Assembly: GCA_943371425.1 (NCBI GenBank)
Contig: CALRUR010000011.1
Location: 1 to 64,000, forward strand
Direction: 5' to 3'
DNA: 64,000 nt
Origin: CAJBVG01 sp943371425
GTDB lineage: Bacteria; Bacteroidota; Bacteroidia; Sphingobacteriales; Sphingobacteriaceae
Below the pieces are notes generated by a model. The model was not told where the DNA came from. It saw nothing but the letters and a program-made list of their open reading frames with translations, and searched no databases. Position numbers and translations under genes: made by a program. Below are positions 34,553 to 43,411 of the stretch, piece by piece; position 1 is the first letter of the stretch, and the number at the start of each line of letters is the position of its first letter.

Positions 34553-34942
34553 ATGGATTCAGTGAAACCGACAGAAAATGTTCGCATACTTCTGGCTGAA
34601 GATAACTTGGTAAACCAATTACTTATAAAAAAAGTAGTGGAAAAAGCGGGTTATCATTTAGAGCTAGCGAACAATGGCATTCAGGCATTAGACTCACTAA
34701 GTAGAAGTAAATTCGACTTGGTATTGATGGATGTACAAATGCCAGATATGAATGGTTTAGAAACCACCAAAGAAATCATCAGAATTTATAAAGAGAACAG
34801 GCCTAAAATATTAGCCATTACAGCAGGTTCATTCGGCGACGATGAGCAGCAATGTAAAGATGCAGGCATGGACGATACTCTCGAGAAACCTTTTAAAATT
34901 GAGCAATTGCTCGAGAAAATGAGGAAATTGGAGATTCTTTAA
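34553..34942 (+). CDS. Stand-alone receiver-domain protein (CheY-like)
   Basis: 129 residues, one receiver domain and no output domain. Phosphoacceptor Asp60 (LVLMDVQMPD), the acidic pair in LLAEDN, the conserved Thr (ITAGSF) and Lys (LEKPFK) are all present. The sequence resembles receiver modules normally fused to hybrid kinases. No kinase is adjacent. A -7-like TATTTTTG is at 34506-34513, and the leader (34520-34550) is an unusual run of CAA/ACA words. The partner is unknown; the kinase at the window's right end is a candidate only by type. Confidence 0.88.
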   Translation: MDSVKPTENVRILLAEDNLVNQLLIKKVVEKAGYHLELANNGIQALDSLSRSKFDLVLMDVQMPDMNGLETTKEIIRIYKENRPKILAITAGSFGDDEQQCKDAGMDDTLEKPFKIEQLLEKMRKLEIL

Positions 34943-34983
34943 TTCGAATCTTCGAAATTTCGATAATTCGACATTTCGATAAT
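34940..34983. repeat. 8-mer tandem repeat (TTCGATAA type) between convergent stops
   Basis: The whole 40-base gap between the receiver and nuoD stops consists of TTCGAATC, TTCGAAAT, TTCGATAA, TTCGACAT units. An 18-base stretch (34966-34983) is identical to 47072-47089. Confidence 0.85.
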
Positions 34984-36152
34984 CAACGATCCACTTCACC
35001 CAACACTATATCAATAGATCCAAGAATTGCTACAATATCAGCAATCATTGCTCCTCTAGAGATTTCTGGTAATACAGATAAGTTTGAAAAGGCTCCTGAT
35101 CTTGCTTTGCATCGAATAGGTTTTTCAGTTTTACCATCTGCAACAAAAAAGAAACCTAGTTCACCTTTAGGGCTTTCGCCGCGGATGTAAAACTCTTGAG
35201 CCTTAGGAATTATTTTTTTAGGCATTTTAGAGCGTGGGTCGTAATCAACATTTCTTTTTAACGGTCCTTTTAATCGCTCCAAGCACTGTTCAATTATTTT
35301 TACCGATTCATATACCTCTAAAACCCTTACGTGGTAACGATCCCAGCAATCGCCTACCGTGCCCATAGCACCGGTGCCTATGGGTACCTCAAAATCTAAT
35401 TCGGGGTAAACAGAATACTCATCCACTCTGCGTAAATCCCAACGTAAACCAGATGCTCGTAACATTGGTCCGGAGCAACCATAATTTATAGCAACATCCA
35501 TAGGTAATACACCTACATTTTTGGTACGGTCTATAAAAATTTGATTGTTGGTTAATAAATCATCGAGCTCGCGCATTTTTGGTTTAAAGTATTCTACAAA
35601 TTCAGCACATCGTTCTTCAAAACCTACAGGTAAATCGTAGAAGTTACCTCCAATCCATATGTAATTATACAATAAACGTGCACCCGAAGCCCACTCTAAT
35701 AAATTTAATATATGTTCTCTATCTCTAAAACACCAGAAAAATGGTGTAACCGCACCAATGTCCATACCATACGTACCAATGGCAATTAAATGCGAAGCGA
35801 TACGATTAAGTTCAGACATTAATACACGAACATATTCTGTACGTTTTGGAATGTCTTTATCAATACCCATCATTTTTTCTACACCCATCACAAAAATATG
35901 ATCGTTGTTCATAGAGGTGAGGTAATCCATTCTGTCTACAAACGGGATGGTTTGCTGGTAGGTTAGGTTCTCCGCATGTTTTTCGAAACAACGATGTAAG
36001 TAACCTATGTGTGGGGTACATTCTTTTACTATTTCGCCATCTGTAAGTAATTCTAATCTCAACACACCGTGCATAGAAGGATGCTGAGGACCCATGTTCA
36101 GGATCATCTCTTCATTCTTCAGTGTGTGGAGGTCGGTTTTATAATTAGTCAT
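34983..36152 (-). CDS. nuoD: NADH-quinone oxidoreductase subunit D
   Basis: 389 residues. It carries the 49-kDa subunit features: NMGPQHPSMHGVLR near the N-terminus (quinone-site His), IGYLHRCFEKHAE, and the C-terminal DIVAILGSIDIVLGEVDR. Related to the large subunit of NiFe hydrogenases but without the metal-binding cysteines. It lines the quinone pocket of complex I together with NuoB. It overlaps nuoC by eight bases. Confidence 0.97.
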   Translation of the reverse strand: MTNYKTDLHTLKNEEMILNMGPQHPSMHGVLRLELLTDGEIVKECTPHIGYLHRCFEKHAENLTYQQTIPFVDRMDYLTSMNNDHIFVMGVEKMMGIDKDIPKRTEYVRVLMSELNRIASHLIAIGTYGMDIGAVTPFFWCFRDREHILNLLEWASGARLLYNYIWIGGNFYDLPVGFEERCAEFVEYFKPKMRELDDLLTNNQIFIDRTKNVGVLPMDVAINYGCSGPMLRASGLRWDLRRVDEYSVYPELDFEVPIGTGAMGTVGDCWDRYHVRVLEVYESVKIIEQCLERLKGPLKRNVDYDPRSKMPKKIIPKAQEFYIRGESPKGELGFFFVADGKTEKPIRCKARSGAFSNLSVLPEISRGAMIADIVAILGSIDIVLGEVDR

Positions 36153-36660
36153 TGGTACGATCGAATGTGATTTTTAACTCTTTGTATAATTCTGCAGGCA
36201 CATAATCTTTACGCAATGGGTAACCTTCCCAATCATCGGGGCAGAGTATTCTTCTTAAATCTGGGTGATTGGTAAATGAAATTCCATACATATCAAAAGC
36301 TTCGCGTTCATGCCAATCTGCACTCCGCCAAACCTCACAAACACTTGGGCATACAGGGTTTTCTTTTTCAGTTCTATTAAATGGCAGCATCACCTTTAAT
36401 ACTAAGTTATGTTTATAAGGGATGGAGCTAATATGATACACCACTGCTAATTCATTTCGATCTGCAGCATAATCAACTCCCGATAAACAATTTAAGTAAT
36501 CGAAATATAAATCTGCATCGTCTTTTAAATAAAAACACAAGGCTACTAAACGGTTTATATCAACAGTTAGTTGAGCTTGTAATTGATCAGTTTGTTCGGC
36601 AATGATTATATCGCTTCCAAACTTTTCGATTATTTTGTTTTTTATTTCTTCAAATTTCAT
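36145..36660 (-). CDS. nuoC: NADH-quinone oxidoreductase subunit C
   Basis: 171 residues, the 30-kDa subunit type. The signature DWHEREAFDMYGISFTNHPDLRRILCPDDWEGYPLRKDY is complete. This peripheral-arm subunit packs on NuoD. Separate, not fused to NuoD as in some Proteobacteria. pdxH lies seven bases upstream, which is unusual for a nuo gene. Confidence 0.96.
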   Translation of the reverse strand: MKFEEIKNKIIEKFGSDIIIAEQTDQLQAQLTVDINRLVALCFYLKDDADLYFDYLNCLSGVDYAADRNELAVVYHISSIPYKHNLVLKVMLPFNRTEKENPVCPSVCEVWRSADWHEREAFDMYGISFTNHPDLRRILCPDDWEGYPLRKDYVPAELYKELKITFDRTND

Positions 36661-36666
36661 GTTTTA

Positions 36667-37323
36667 TTAAGGAGCTAATCGTTCAATTTTCCATTTGCCC
36701 TTTTCCATCAATACGTATTTCATACGATCGTGTAAGCGGCTTGGGCGACCTTGCCAAAATTCTATGGATAAAGGGCTTAATATATATCCTCCCCAATGTG
36801 CAGGTTTTGGTACATGTTTACCCTGGTACTTAACATCCATATTTTTATAAACAACTTCTAGGCTCTCACGGTTTGGTATTACCTGACTTTGTGGAGAACT
36901 TATAGCGCCAATTCTACTTTCGAAAGGGCGTGTATTGAAGTAAGCTTCAGATTCTTCCTTACTTAGTTTAGTTATTTTACCATCTATACGAATTTGACGT
37001 TGTAACTCTGGCCAAAAAAATACAATACTTGCATATGGATTTTTAGCTAAATCTTTTCCTTTTTTACTGAGGTAGTTTGTGTAAAATGAAAAGCCTTTTT
37101 CATCAAAGCCTTTTAATAAAACAATACGTGCCGAAGGGATTCCTTCTTTACTAGCAGTTGCTAAGGTCATAGCATTAGGTTCTATTACTTCTGCACTTAG
37201 CGCTTCGTTAAACCATATTCCAAATTGCTCGAATGGATCTTTTTTTACATCTGCTTCTGCAAGGCTATGTTTCTGATAGTCGGTTCGTAAATTCTCTAAT
37301 GTTGATTTTTCTATTTTACTCAT
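36667..37323 (-). CDS. pdxH: Pyridoxamine 5'-phosphate oxidase
   Basis: 218 residues. FMN-binding segments are visible: SARIVLLKGFDEKGFSFYTNY and ASIVFFWPELQRQIRIDG. The PLP-site region (SPQSQVIPNRE) and the C-terminal signature IEFWQGRPSRLHDR are intact. It oxidises PNP and PMP to PLP, the cofactor needed among others by IscS. Sits in front of nuoC in the same run. Confidence 0.96.
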   Translation of the reverse strand: MSKIEKSTLENLRTDYQKHSLAEADVKKDPFEQFGIWFNEALSAEVIEPNAMTLATASKEGIPSARIVLLKGFDEKGFSFYTNYLSKKGKDLAKNPYASIVFFWPELQRQIRIDGKITKLSKEESEAYFNTRPFESRIGAISSPQSQVIPNRESLEVVYKNMDVKYQGKHVPKPAHWGGYILSPLSIEFWQGRPSRLHDRMKYVLMEKGKWKIERLAP

Positions 37324-37324
37324 G

Positions 37325-37627
37325 TTATTTTTTGTACTTATTTCTCCAGTATAATTTTTCGTTCAATTTTTTCAATATTAATTCAGCCAATATAAATTCA
37401 GCCATGTTTTGGTTCATTGCCATGCGAACATCATTCTCAGACACATCTATTCTATATAATGACGCGTACAAATAAGCCCTGTTTTCGCGCATTAAGGTTT
37501 TAAGGTATAAAGCTAGGTGACTGCGCAAATCTTCATAATTAATATTGTTTTTGAGAGCAGGAATGTTGGCATCGCTAAAATTTTCGTGTAATGCAGTTAT
37601 TAAAGCCTCATTTGTGGTATCCGACAT
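37325..37627 (-). CDS. Small protein of unknown function upstream of pdxH
   Basis: 100 residues, mostly helical, no signal peptide. It shows an N-terminal helix (TNEALITALHENF), then LRSHLALYLKTLMRENRAYLYASLYRIDVSE, then a basic C-terminus (KLNEKLYWRNKYKK). One base separates it from pdxH. I do not recognise the family. The operon position and normal composition support a real gene. Confidence 0.75.
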   Translation of the reverse strand: MSDTTNEALITALHENFSDANIPALKNNINYEDLRSHLALYLKTLMRENRAYLYASLYRIDVSENDVRMAMNQNMAEFILAELILKKLNEKLYWRNKYKK

Positions 37628-37705
37628 TCGCTTTTTTTTGAATTATTTTGATTTCTGCACTTTCGTGCTTATATTCATTATATCGTTTGCTAAGATATTA
37701 AAAAA

Positions 37706-38266
37706 ATGTTGAGCAAAATTGCACCATCAGTAGGAAAAATACTTATTTCGGAACCATTTATGTTGGATCCGCAATTCCGTCGTTCGGTAGTATTGCTGGT
37801 AGAGCATGCAGAGCAAGGTTCTGTGGGTTTTGTACTTAACCAAGAAACAGAAGTTACCATACCAGATATTATTCCAGGGTTCCCATTATTTGATGCTAGA
37901 ATTTACATTGGCGGCCCAGTACAAACCGATACCCTACATTTTATACATAGAATTCCGCAATTAGTAGAAGGTGGAGTAGAAGTAGAACAGGGAGTATATT
38001 GGGGAGGCGATTTTGATCAATTAAAGGAGCAAATTAAACAAGGTAAAGTGATGCTGGAAGATGTGATGTTTTTTTTAGGTTACTCTGGTTGGAGTCCTGA
38101 GCAGTTAGAAGACGAAATTGAAAGTAATAGTTGGATTGTTTCGGGAACACAATCTCAAGACATATTTAATGAAGACCATGATAATTTATGGAAAAAAGCA
38201 GTTCGTAACTTAGGAAATAAATATGCACATATAGCCAATTTTCCAGAAAATCCTATGTGGAATTAG
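37706..38266 (+). CDS. AlgH/YqgE-family protein
   Basis: 186 residues of the DUF179 family. It begins GKILISEPFMLDPQFRRSVVLLVEHAEQGSVGFVLN, the signature region, and has the YIGGPVQTDTLHFIH and FLGYSGWSPEQLEDEI motifs. Function is not firmly known; it has been linked to regulation in Pseudomonas. Full length. Confidence 0.93.
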   Translation: MLSKIAPSVGKILISEPFMLDPQFRRSVVLLVEHAEQGSVGFVLNQETEVTIPDIIPGFPLFDARIYIGGPVQTDTLHFIHRIPQLVEGGVEVEQGVYWGGDFDQLKEQIKQGKVMLEDVMFFLGYSGWSPEQLEDEIESNSWIVSGTQSQDIFNEDHDNLWKKAVRNLGNKYAHIANFPENPMWN

Positions 38267-38268
38267 CA

Positions 38269-38358
38269 AAGAGCATGGAGCTGGGAGCAAGGAGCTGGGA
38301 GTAAAGGGCAGTTTGTACTAAATACTAAATACTAATGACTAACGACTAATGACCAATG
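38269..38358. repeat. Mosaic of 7-mer repeats (GAGCTGG type, then ACTAAAT/ACTAACG type)
   Basis: The first half (38270-38305) has G-rich GAGCAAG/GAGCTGG units as at 23042. The second half (38318-38356) has ACTAAAT, ACTAATG, ACTAACG units as at 41110 and 50355. The two vocabularies are joined in one gap. Confidence 0.8.
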
Positions 38359-38362
38359 TAAA

Positions 38363-38836
38363 ATGAAAAACAAAACAGAAATTAAGTATGCAGTAGGGTT
38401 TTTTATTATGACCTTAATATGGATGGCAATGGAACGTTTGTTCGGATTACATTCTACACATATTGATAAACATGCTACTTATACGAATTTGTATGCTATT
38501 CCATCTATTGCAATTTATGTGATAGCATTGTTAGAAAAACGAAAAGAGTATAATGGAATTATAACTTATGGTCAAGCTTTTAAAAGTGGGCTAATAATGA
38601 CTTTATTTATAACCTTATTATCTCCCATTTCTCAATACATTACAAGTGTTTACATCACACCACATTATTTTGAAAATGCTATAAATTTCGCTGTAACTAC
38701 TGGATTAATGACACAAGATGCTGCAATTGCAGAATTTAACTTAAGTAATTATTTAATTTACTCTGTAATTGGCGCACCGGTAATGGGCTTGTTTACTACG
38801 GCATTGGTAGCCTTGTTAGTGAAACGAAGTAAGTAA
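38363..38836 (+). CDS. DUF4199-like membrane protein
   Basis: 157 residues with about four membrane helices (YAVGFFIMTLIWMAME; LYAIPSIAIYVIALL; SGLIMTLFITLLSPISQYI; YSVIGAPVMGLFTTALVALLV). The EKRKEYNGIITYGQAFKSG loop is characteristic of the DUF4199 family found in Bacteroidota. Function unknown. Confidence 0.82.
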   Translation: MKNKTEIKYAVGFFIMTLIWMAMERLFGLHSTHIDKHATYTNLYAIPSIAIYVIALLEKRKEYNGIITYGQAFKSGLIMTLFITLLSPISQYITSVYITPHYFENAINFAVTTGLMTQDAAIAEFNLSNYLIYSVIGAPVMGLFTTALVALLVKRSK

Positions 38837-38873
38837 ATTCCAAATGTGCAAATTTTTAAATGTGCAAATGAGA
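38837..38873. repeat. 8-10-mer repeat (AATGTGCA type) overlapping a start codon
   Basis: Copies of AAATGTGCAAAT lie between the DUF4199 gene and the next gene, and the last copy contains that gene's ATG (38868). It is the reverse complement of the CATTTGCA family at 2594 and 49318. Confidence 0.75.
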
Positions 38874-40007
38874 AAATTATGCATTGTAGTTGCTTTGCTC
38901 CTAAGTTTACTTTCGGCGAATGAGTTATACGCTCAGAGATCAAAAATTAAGGTAACCATTCATTCACGTGTAGATACTTCTTTTTCGGATGTACGAGACA
39001 TTTCAATGCTCTGGGAAAATTACTTGAATTCAGCTCCTGATAGTATTTACAATAATCCGTATTGGAATTCTGAGGAAAAACAGAAGTATAGGGATTTTGA
39101 TTTTTCGCAATCGTATTTATATCAATTTCCTTCAAAACAATTACTTCGATACTATACTCCCACAATTTTATCCATAGAAAAAGAAGGAGAGAATTATAGT
39201 ATCCGAACCATTTTTGCAGCAGATAATCTCCAAGAAGAGTACCGAAAGTCGAACCCCTGGAGTATAACTAAGCTGTATGCAATAAAAGAAAATGGAAGTT
39301 GGAAACTTAAAAATGCAATTTCGATTATCACACAAAACTGGAGCAGAAAAACAATTGGAAAAATTACTTTTATTTATCCTCCCCATCATGCATTTAATGA
39401 AGTATTAGCACAAAAAGCTAATGCTTTTTGTGAACAACTATCAACAGAATTTAAATTTAATGTGTGGAAACCCTTTGATTTTTACATAACCGAAAGTGTC
39501 GATGAGTTAGGGCAATTGTTGAATTTTGATTTTTTTTATGCTGGTTATACTACTGGTATTGGGATGAATGAAAATCGGATTTTGTTGAGTGGATTCGGTT
39601 CAGAATATTATCCTCATGAATTTATACACCTCTTGGTACCAAACGTTAAAAGACATTGGATGATTGAAGAAGGCTTTGCTACTTGGAAAGGCGGAGTATC
39701 TGGTAAATCGTTTGAAGAAAGTATAACTTCATTGGCAAATGAAATTGAAATGAATGATACAGTTACCTTTTCACATGTACTTAATAAACAATGGGGCTGG
39801 CAATACGCTGCATATTATACCACAGGAGCTATGTTCTGTAATTTAGCCTATAAAAAGGGAGGATTACCAATGCTAACTAAATTAATGGAAATACCAATGG
39901 ACGATGATAAGTTGGTTGTTAGTATTTGTGAATTATTTCAGGTCGACAAAAAAGAATTAGATTTTTTTTGGAGAAATGAAATTTTGAAGTATAAAAAATT
40001 GAAATAG
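38868..40007 (+). CDS. Exported HExxH metallopeptidase-like protein
   Basis: 379 residues. The signal peptide is MRKLCIVVALLLSLLSANELYAQ. The zinc motif H250-E251-F-I-H254 (YPHEFIHLL) is followed by IEE268GFATW, the gluzincin arrangement HExxH-Glu. I see no assigned family; it is most like peptidase MA-type proteins. The ATG at 38868 gives a proper signal peptide; the earlier ATG at 38844 lies in the repeat. The substrate is unknown. Confidence 0.8.
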   Translation: MRKLCIVVALLLSLLSANELYAQRSKIKVTIHSRVDTSFSDVRDISMLWENYLNSAPDSIYNNPYWNSEEKQKYRDFDFSQSYLYQFPSKQLLRYYTPTILSIEKEGENYSIRTIFAADNLQEEYRKSNPWSITKLYAIKENGSWKLKNAISIITQNWSRKTIGKITFIYPPHHAFNEVLAQKANAFCEQLSTEFKFNVWKPFDFYITESVDELGQLLNFDFFYAGYTTGIGMNENRILLSGFGSEYYPHEFIHLLVPNVKRHWMIEEGFATWKGGVSGKSFEESITSLANEIEMNDTVTFSHVLNKQWGWQYAAYYTTGAMFCNLAYKKGGLPMLTKLMEIPMDDDKLVVSICELFQVDKKELDFFWRNEILKYKKLK

Positions 40008-40079
40008 TTAATTTAGTAATATTTAAGTTTAACAGTAGGCATTGAATATTATTGAGCGTCTTACATTTAGTGTTCTCTC

Positions 40080-40150
40080 TTCAAATAGTAACTCGGTCTC
40101 ATATCTCTAGTCTCCCTATTCATCATTCAACAATCGTCATTCAGTATTAT
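40080..40150. repeat. Degenerate low-complexity repeat upstream of the hydrolase gene
   Basis: Weak seven-base periodicity of TCTCATA, TCTCTAG, TCTCCCT and then ATTCATC/ATTCAAC words. It looks like a decayed version of the tandem repeats elsewhere in the window. Confidence 0.45.
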
Positions 40151-40215
40151 TTATTTGATAAACTAGGCTTGCTTAACTATCATTAGTTGCACCGAAGAAA
40201 TCAAAATTATATTGT

Positions 40216-40989
40216 ATGATTGAATCTAAAACGATAGTGTTTATACATGGGTTATTTATGAACCCAAAGAGCTGGGCAAATTGGGTTGTCTATTTTGAGG
40301 CTAAAGGCTACACCTGTTATGCCCCTGCATTCCCGTACCACGAGGGGAACCCTATGGATTTAAGAAATGACATTAGCAGTTTTTTGCCTAAATTAACCAT
40401 TGGTGATGTTGTAAAAAGTTACGAAGAATTTATAGATACATTGCCCGAAAAACCAATAATAATTGGTCATTCGGTAGGTGGTTTTATAACTCAGAAACTT
40501 TTAGAGTTAAATAAAGCAGCCGCAGGAATTTGTATAGATTCTGCACCACCAGCGGGTGTGTTTACATTTAAGTGGAGTTTTTGGAGGGCTAACTTACCTG
40601 TAATAAATCCCTTTAAAGGTAACAGTGTTTTTGTACCTTCAGTGGAGTGGTTTCACAACGCATTTTGTAATACCATGAGTATGGAAGAAACGATTGCTAT
40701 TTATAAAGAATACGTAGTTCCAGAAAGCAGAAATATACCTCGAAGTATGCTGACCGATCCGTATGGCAAAATAAATTTTAATAAGCATTTTAACCCGATG
40801 TTATTTATTTCGGGTGCAAAAGATAACATCATACCTCCCTCTTTAAATTTATCAAATCTGCGCGCTTACAACGATAAAAATAGTATTCGCGATTATAAAA
40901 AGTTTCCAAACAGAACACATTTTATTTGCGGACAAAATGATTGGCAAGAAGTAGCAAGTTTTGTGTTAGAGTGGGTAAGGGGGATTTGA
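40216..40989 (+). CDS. Alpha/beta hydrolase
   Basis: 257 residues. The oxyanion motif IVFIHGLFMNPKSW, nucleophile Ser86 in IIGHSVGGF, acid in MLFISGAKDNIIPP and the His of FPNRTHFI make a full triad. No signal peptide, so cytoplasmic. Likely an esterase or lipase-like enzyme; substrate unknown. The stop codon falls in the first word of the next repeat. Confidence 0.88.
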   Translation: MIESKTIVFIHGLFMNPKSWANWVVYFEAKGYTCYAPAFPYHEGNPMDLRNDISSFLPKLTIGDVVKSYEEFIDTLPEKPIIIGHSVGGFITQKLLELNKAAAGICIDSAPPAGVFTFKWSFWRANLPVINPFKGNSVFVPSVEWFHNAFCNTMSMEETIAIYKEYVVPESRNIPRSMLTDPYGKINFNKHFNPMLFISGAKDNIIPPSLNLSNLRAYNDKNSIRDYKKFPNRTHFICGQNDWQEVASFVLEWVRGI

Positions 40990-41132
40990 ATTGTGAATGG
41001 GCGGGCGTAGAGGAGTAATTAGGTTAATTGGTTATTGAGTATTAAGTTATTTAGTCATTAAGTCATTAAGTTATTAAGTTATCAAGAGATGAATTAACTT
41101 CTCTAATGACTAAAGACTAAATACTAACGACT
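40987..41132. repeat. Compound repeat with inverted arms between convergent genes
   Basis: It starts with TGAATTGTGAATGGG, identical to 6442-6456. Then come TTAAGTTA/TTTAGTCA 8-mers, then ACTAAAT/ACTAACG 7-mers. An 11-base inverted repeat joins 41050-41060 and 41104-41114. It separates the hydrolase from purE. Confidence 0.8.
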
Positions 41133-41134
41133 AA

Positions 41135-41644
41135 TTAAAACGAAGAATGAAACCCTTTCCCTTTCATACCTTCGGCAGATTTTTCAATTTTGTGTTTTAA
41201 TTCACTTTTATATAAATCCATTCTCTCCGCAATTTGTGGATCATTACTACCTAATATTTGTGCAGCCAAAATACCAGCGTTTTTTGCACCGTTTAATGCT
41301 ACGGTTGCAACTGGTATACCTCCTGGCATTTGCAAAATAGATAAAACAGAATCCCAACCATCAATAGAATTAGAGGATTTAACAGGTACACCAATTACAG
41401 GCAAACTTGTTAATGATGCTACCATGCCAGGTAAATGAGCTGCTCCACCTGCACCGGCAATTATTACTTGTAATCCACGTGCTCGAGCCGTTTTAGCATA
41501 CTCAAACATTCTTTCGGGTGTTCTGTGTGCCGATACTACCGTAAGCTCGTAAGCCAAGCCTAATTCGTTTAGTACGAAAGCCGCTTCTTCCATAATCGGT
41601 AGATCCGACTCGCTGCCCATTATGATTCCTATTTTTGCGTGCAT
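41135..41644 (-). CDS. purE: N5-carboxyaminoimidazole ribonucleotide mutase
   Basis: 169 residues. The class I PurE opening IGIIMGSESDLPIMEEAA, the SAHRTPERM motif with the catalytic His, and AGAGGAAHLPGMVAS are intact. It rearranges N5-CAIR to CAIR in purine synthesis. It lies downstream of purK, its pathway partner, across a gap filled with repeats. Confidence 0.97.
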   Translation of the reverse strand: MHAKIGIIMGSESDLPIMEEAAFVLNELGLAYELTVVSAHRTPERMFEYAKTARARGLQVIIAGAGGAAHLPGMVASLTSLPVIGVPVKSSNSIDGWDSVLSILQMPGGIPVATVALNGAKNAGILAAQILGSNDPQIAERMDLYKSELKHKIEKSAEGMKGKGFHSSF

Positions 41645-41647
41645 CTT

Positions 41648-41777
41648 TTTGAATTATGAATTATGAATTATGAATTGGGGTGCTGTTTGGTTAGTATGGT
41701 GCTAGGTATTAGTTATTGTGTAATTAAGTTATTAAGTGATGAAGTAACTTTACCAGTCACCAGTCACCAGTCACTAT
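41648..41777. repeat. Mosaic of four repeat vocabularies between purK and purE
   Basis: GAATTAT x3 (41651-41671), a GTGCTAGG-type stretch, TTAAGTTA 8-mers (41722-41745) and CAGTCAC x3 perfect (41754-41774) follow each other. The last unit reaches the purK stop codon. Similar composition in a 130-base gap makes it the clearest modular example. Confidence 0.85.
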
Positions 41778-42922
41778 TCACCATTCGTCACTACTTTCAA
41801 CATCTCCTTTACCAACCTTGCTTTCCGTATTGCTTCCCCACGTTGTTCGTCGAGCACCGTAACGTGTCCCATTTTACGGAAAGGTTTGGTTATTTTCTTT
41901 CCATATAAATGTACATATACTCCATCTAATTCTAAAATATTTTCTAAGCCTTCATAATGTGCTTCACCAGTATGACCTTCTTCTCCCAACACATTGATCA
42001 TTACCGAAACATATTTTGCATCCGTATTGGCTAATGGTTGATTAAAGATGGCTCTTAAGTGTTGTTCAAATTGAGAGCATAAATTACCTTCGATGGTTTG
42101 ATGGCCACTGTTGTGCGGGCGAGGAGCCATTTCATTTACTAATATTCTTCCATCTTTGGTTAAAAACATTTCCACGGCTAATAACCCAACTAATTGTAAT
42201 TCCTCTGCAATTTTAACAGCTATGTTTTCGGCTTTCATGGCAATGTATTCCGATACGTCTGCGGGTGAAACCAAAAATTCAACCAAGTTAGCTGTCGGGT
42301 GAAAATCCATTTCTACCAAAGGAAAGGTTTTGCATTCGCCATTGGCATTACGAGCTACAATTACGGCTAATTCTTTTTCAAAATCTACTAATCGTTCTAC
42401 TAAACTAGGTGCTTCAAAAGCTAAATGAAAATCTTCTCTGTTTCTAATAATTTGTACGCCCTTGCCATCGTATCCATCATTACGCAGCTTTTGTACATAA
42501 GGTAAACTCCAAGCTAAATTTTCGAGTGCTGCTTTATTATCAACTAATAAAAAATCGGAGGTAGGGATGTGGTGATCTTTCATCCACTGTTTTTGTACTC
42601 CTTTATCTCTAATCATTTTTATGATGGAAGGTTGAGGATAGACTTGTACTCCTTCTGTTTCTAATTTCTCTAAAGCCTCTACGTTTACTTTTTCAATTTC
42701 GATGGTAATTAAATCAAGCGATTTGCCAAAATTATAAACAGTGTCAAAATCTGTAATATCACCTACACTAAATTCATCGCAAATATTTTTACAGGGTGCA
42801 TTTGCATCGGGGTCTATCACATGGCAGGTAACATTATAGTTCAATGCATTCTGAATCCACATACGTCCTAATTGTCCGCCGCCTAATATTCCTAATTTTA
42901 AATTTCCGTAAAATGTTTTCAT
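41774..42922 (-). CDS. purK: 5-(carboxyamino)imidazole ribonucleotide synthase
   Basis: 382 residues of ATP-grasp fold. The N-terminal LGILGGGQLGRMW, the KLRNDGYDGKGVQIIR nucleotide loop and the LVNEMAPRPHNSGHQTIE segment mark PurK. It carboxylates AIR to N5-CAIR using ATP and bicarbonate. Its ATG overlaps the nuoB stop (TAAATG), so it is translated right after nuoB, an unusual pairing. The final residues VVTNGE are coded in the edge of the repeat. Confidence 0.96.
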   Translation of the reverse strand: MKTFYGNLKLGILGGGQLGRMWIQNALNYNVTCHVIDPDANAPCKNICDEFSVGDITDFDTVYNFGKSLDLITIEIEKVNVEALEKLETEGVQVYPQPSIIKMIRDKGVQKQWMKDHHIPTSDFLLVDNKAALENLAWSLPYVQKLRNDGYDGKGVQIIRNREDFHLAFEAPSLVERLVDFEKELAVIVARNANGECKTFPLVEMDFHPTANLVEFLVSPADVSEYIAMKAENIAVKIAEELQLVGLLAVEMFLTKDGRILVNEMAPRPHNSGHQTIEGNLCSQFEQHLRAIFNQPLANTDAKYVSVMINVLGEEGHTGEAHYEGLENILELDGVYVHLYGKKITKPFRKMGHVTVLDEQRGEAIRKARLVKEMLKVVTNGE

Positions 42923-43411
42923 TTATGCTTCTTGCTTTACGCTTCCAACTTTAATTTTTCTTTGTAATTCTAATATGCCGCCAATCAATGCTTCGGGACG
43001 AGGTGGGCAGCCTTGTATATACACATCCACCGGAATTATTTGATCAACTCCCTTTACTACATGGTAACCGTGTTGCCAATATGGTCCGCCGCAATTAGAG
43101 CAAGATCCCATGCTAATTACATAGCGTGGCTCAGGCATTTGTTCGTATAAAATCTTAATTCGTTCGGCCATTTTAAAAGTAACCGTTCCGGCTACAATCA
43201 TTACGTCTGCTTGCCTTGGCGAAGGGCGTGGAAATACTCCGAAACGTTCTAAATCGAAATTGCCAGATTGTGTATCCATAAATTCGATGGCACAACAAGC
43301 CAAGCCAAAACCCATTGGCCAAAGTGACGATAGGCGTGCCCAATTTAGCAATTCATCTAATTTGGTGATGGCTACTCCTTCGCGTTCTAATTGGTGTGGT
43401 AACTTACTCAT
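42923..43411 (-). CDS. nuoB: NADH-quinone oxidoreductase subunit B
   Basis: 162 residues. The four cysteines of cluster N2 are visible in GLACCAIEF, SMGSCSNCGG and QGCPPRPEA. It sits at the junction of complex I's arms, next to NuoD. It overlaps nuoA by eight bases. The nuoCD genes lie 6 kb away, on the far side of purK and purE. Confidence 0.97.
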   Translation of the reverse strand: MSKLPHQLEREGVAITKLDELLNWARLSSLWPMGFGLACCAIEFMDTQSGNFDLERFGVFPRPSPRQADVMIVAGTVTFKMAERIKILYEQMPEPRYVISMGSCSNCGGPYWQHGYHVVKGVDQIIPVDVYIQGCPPRPEALIGGILELQRKIKVGSVKQEA

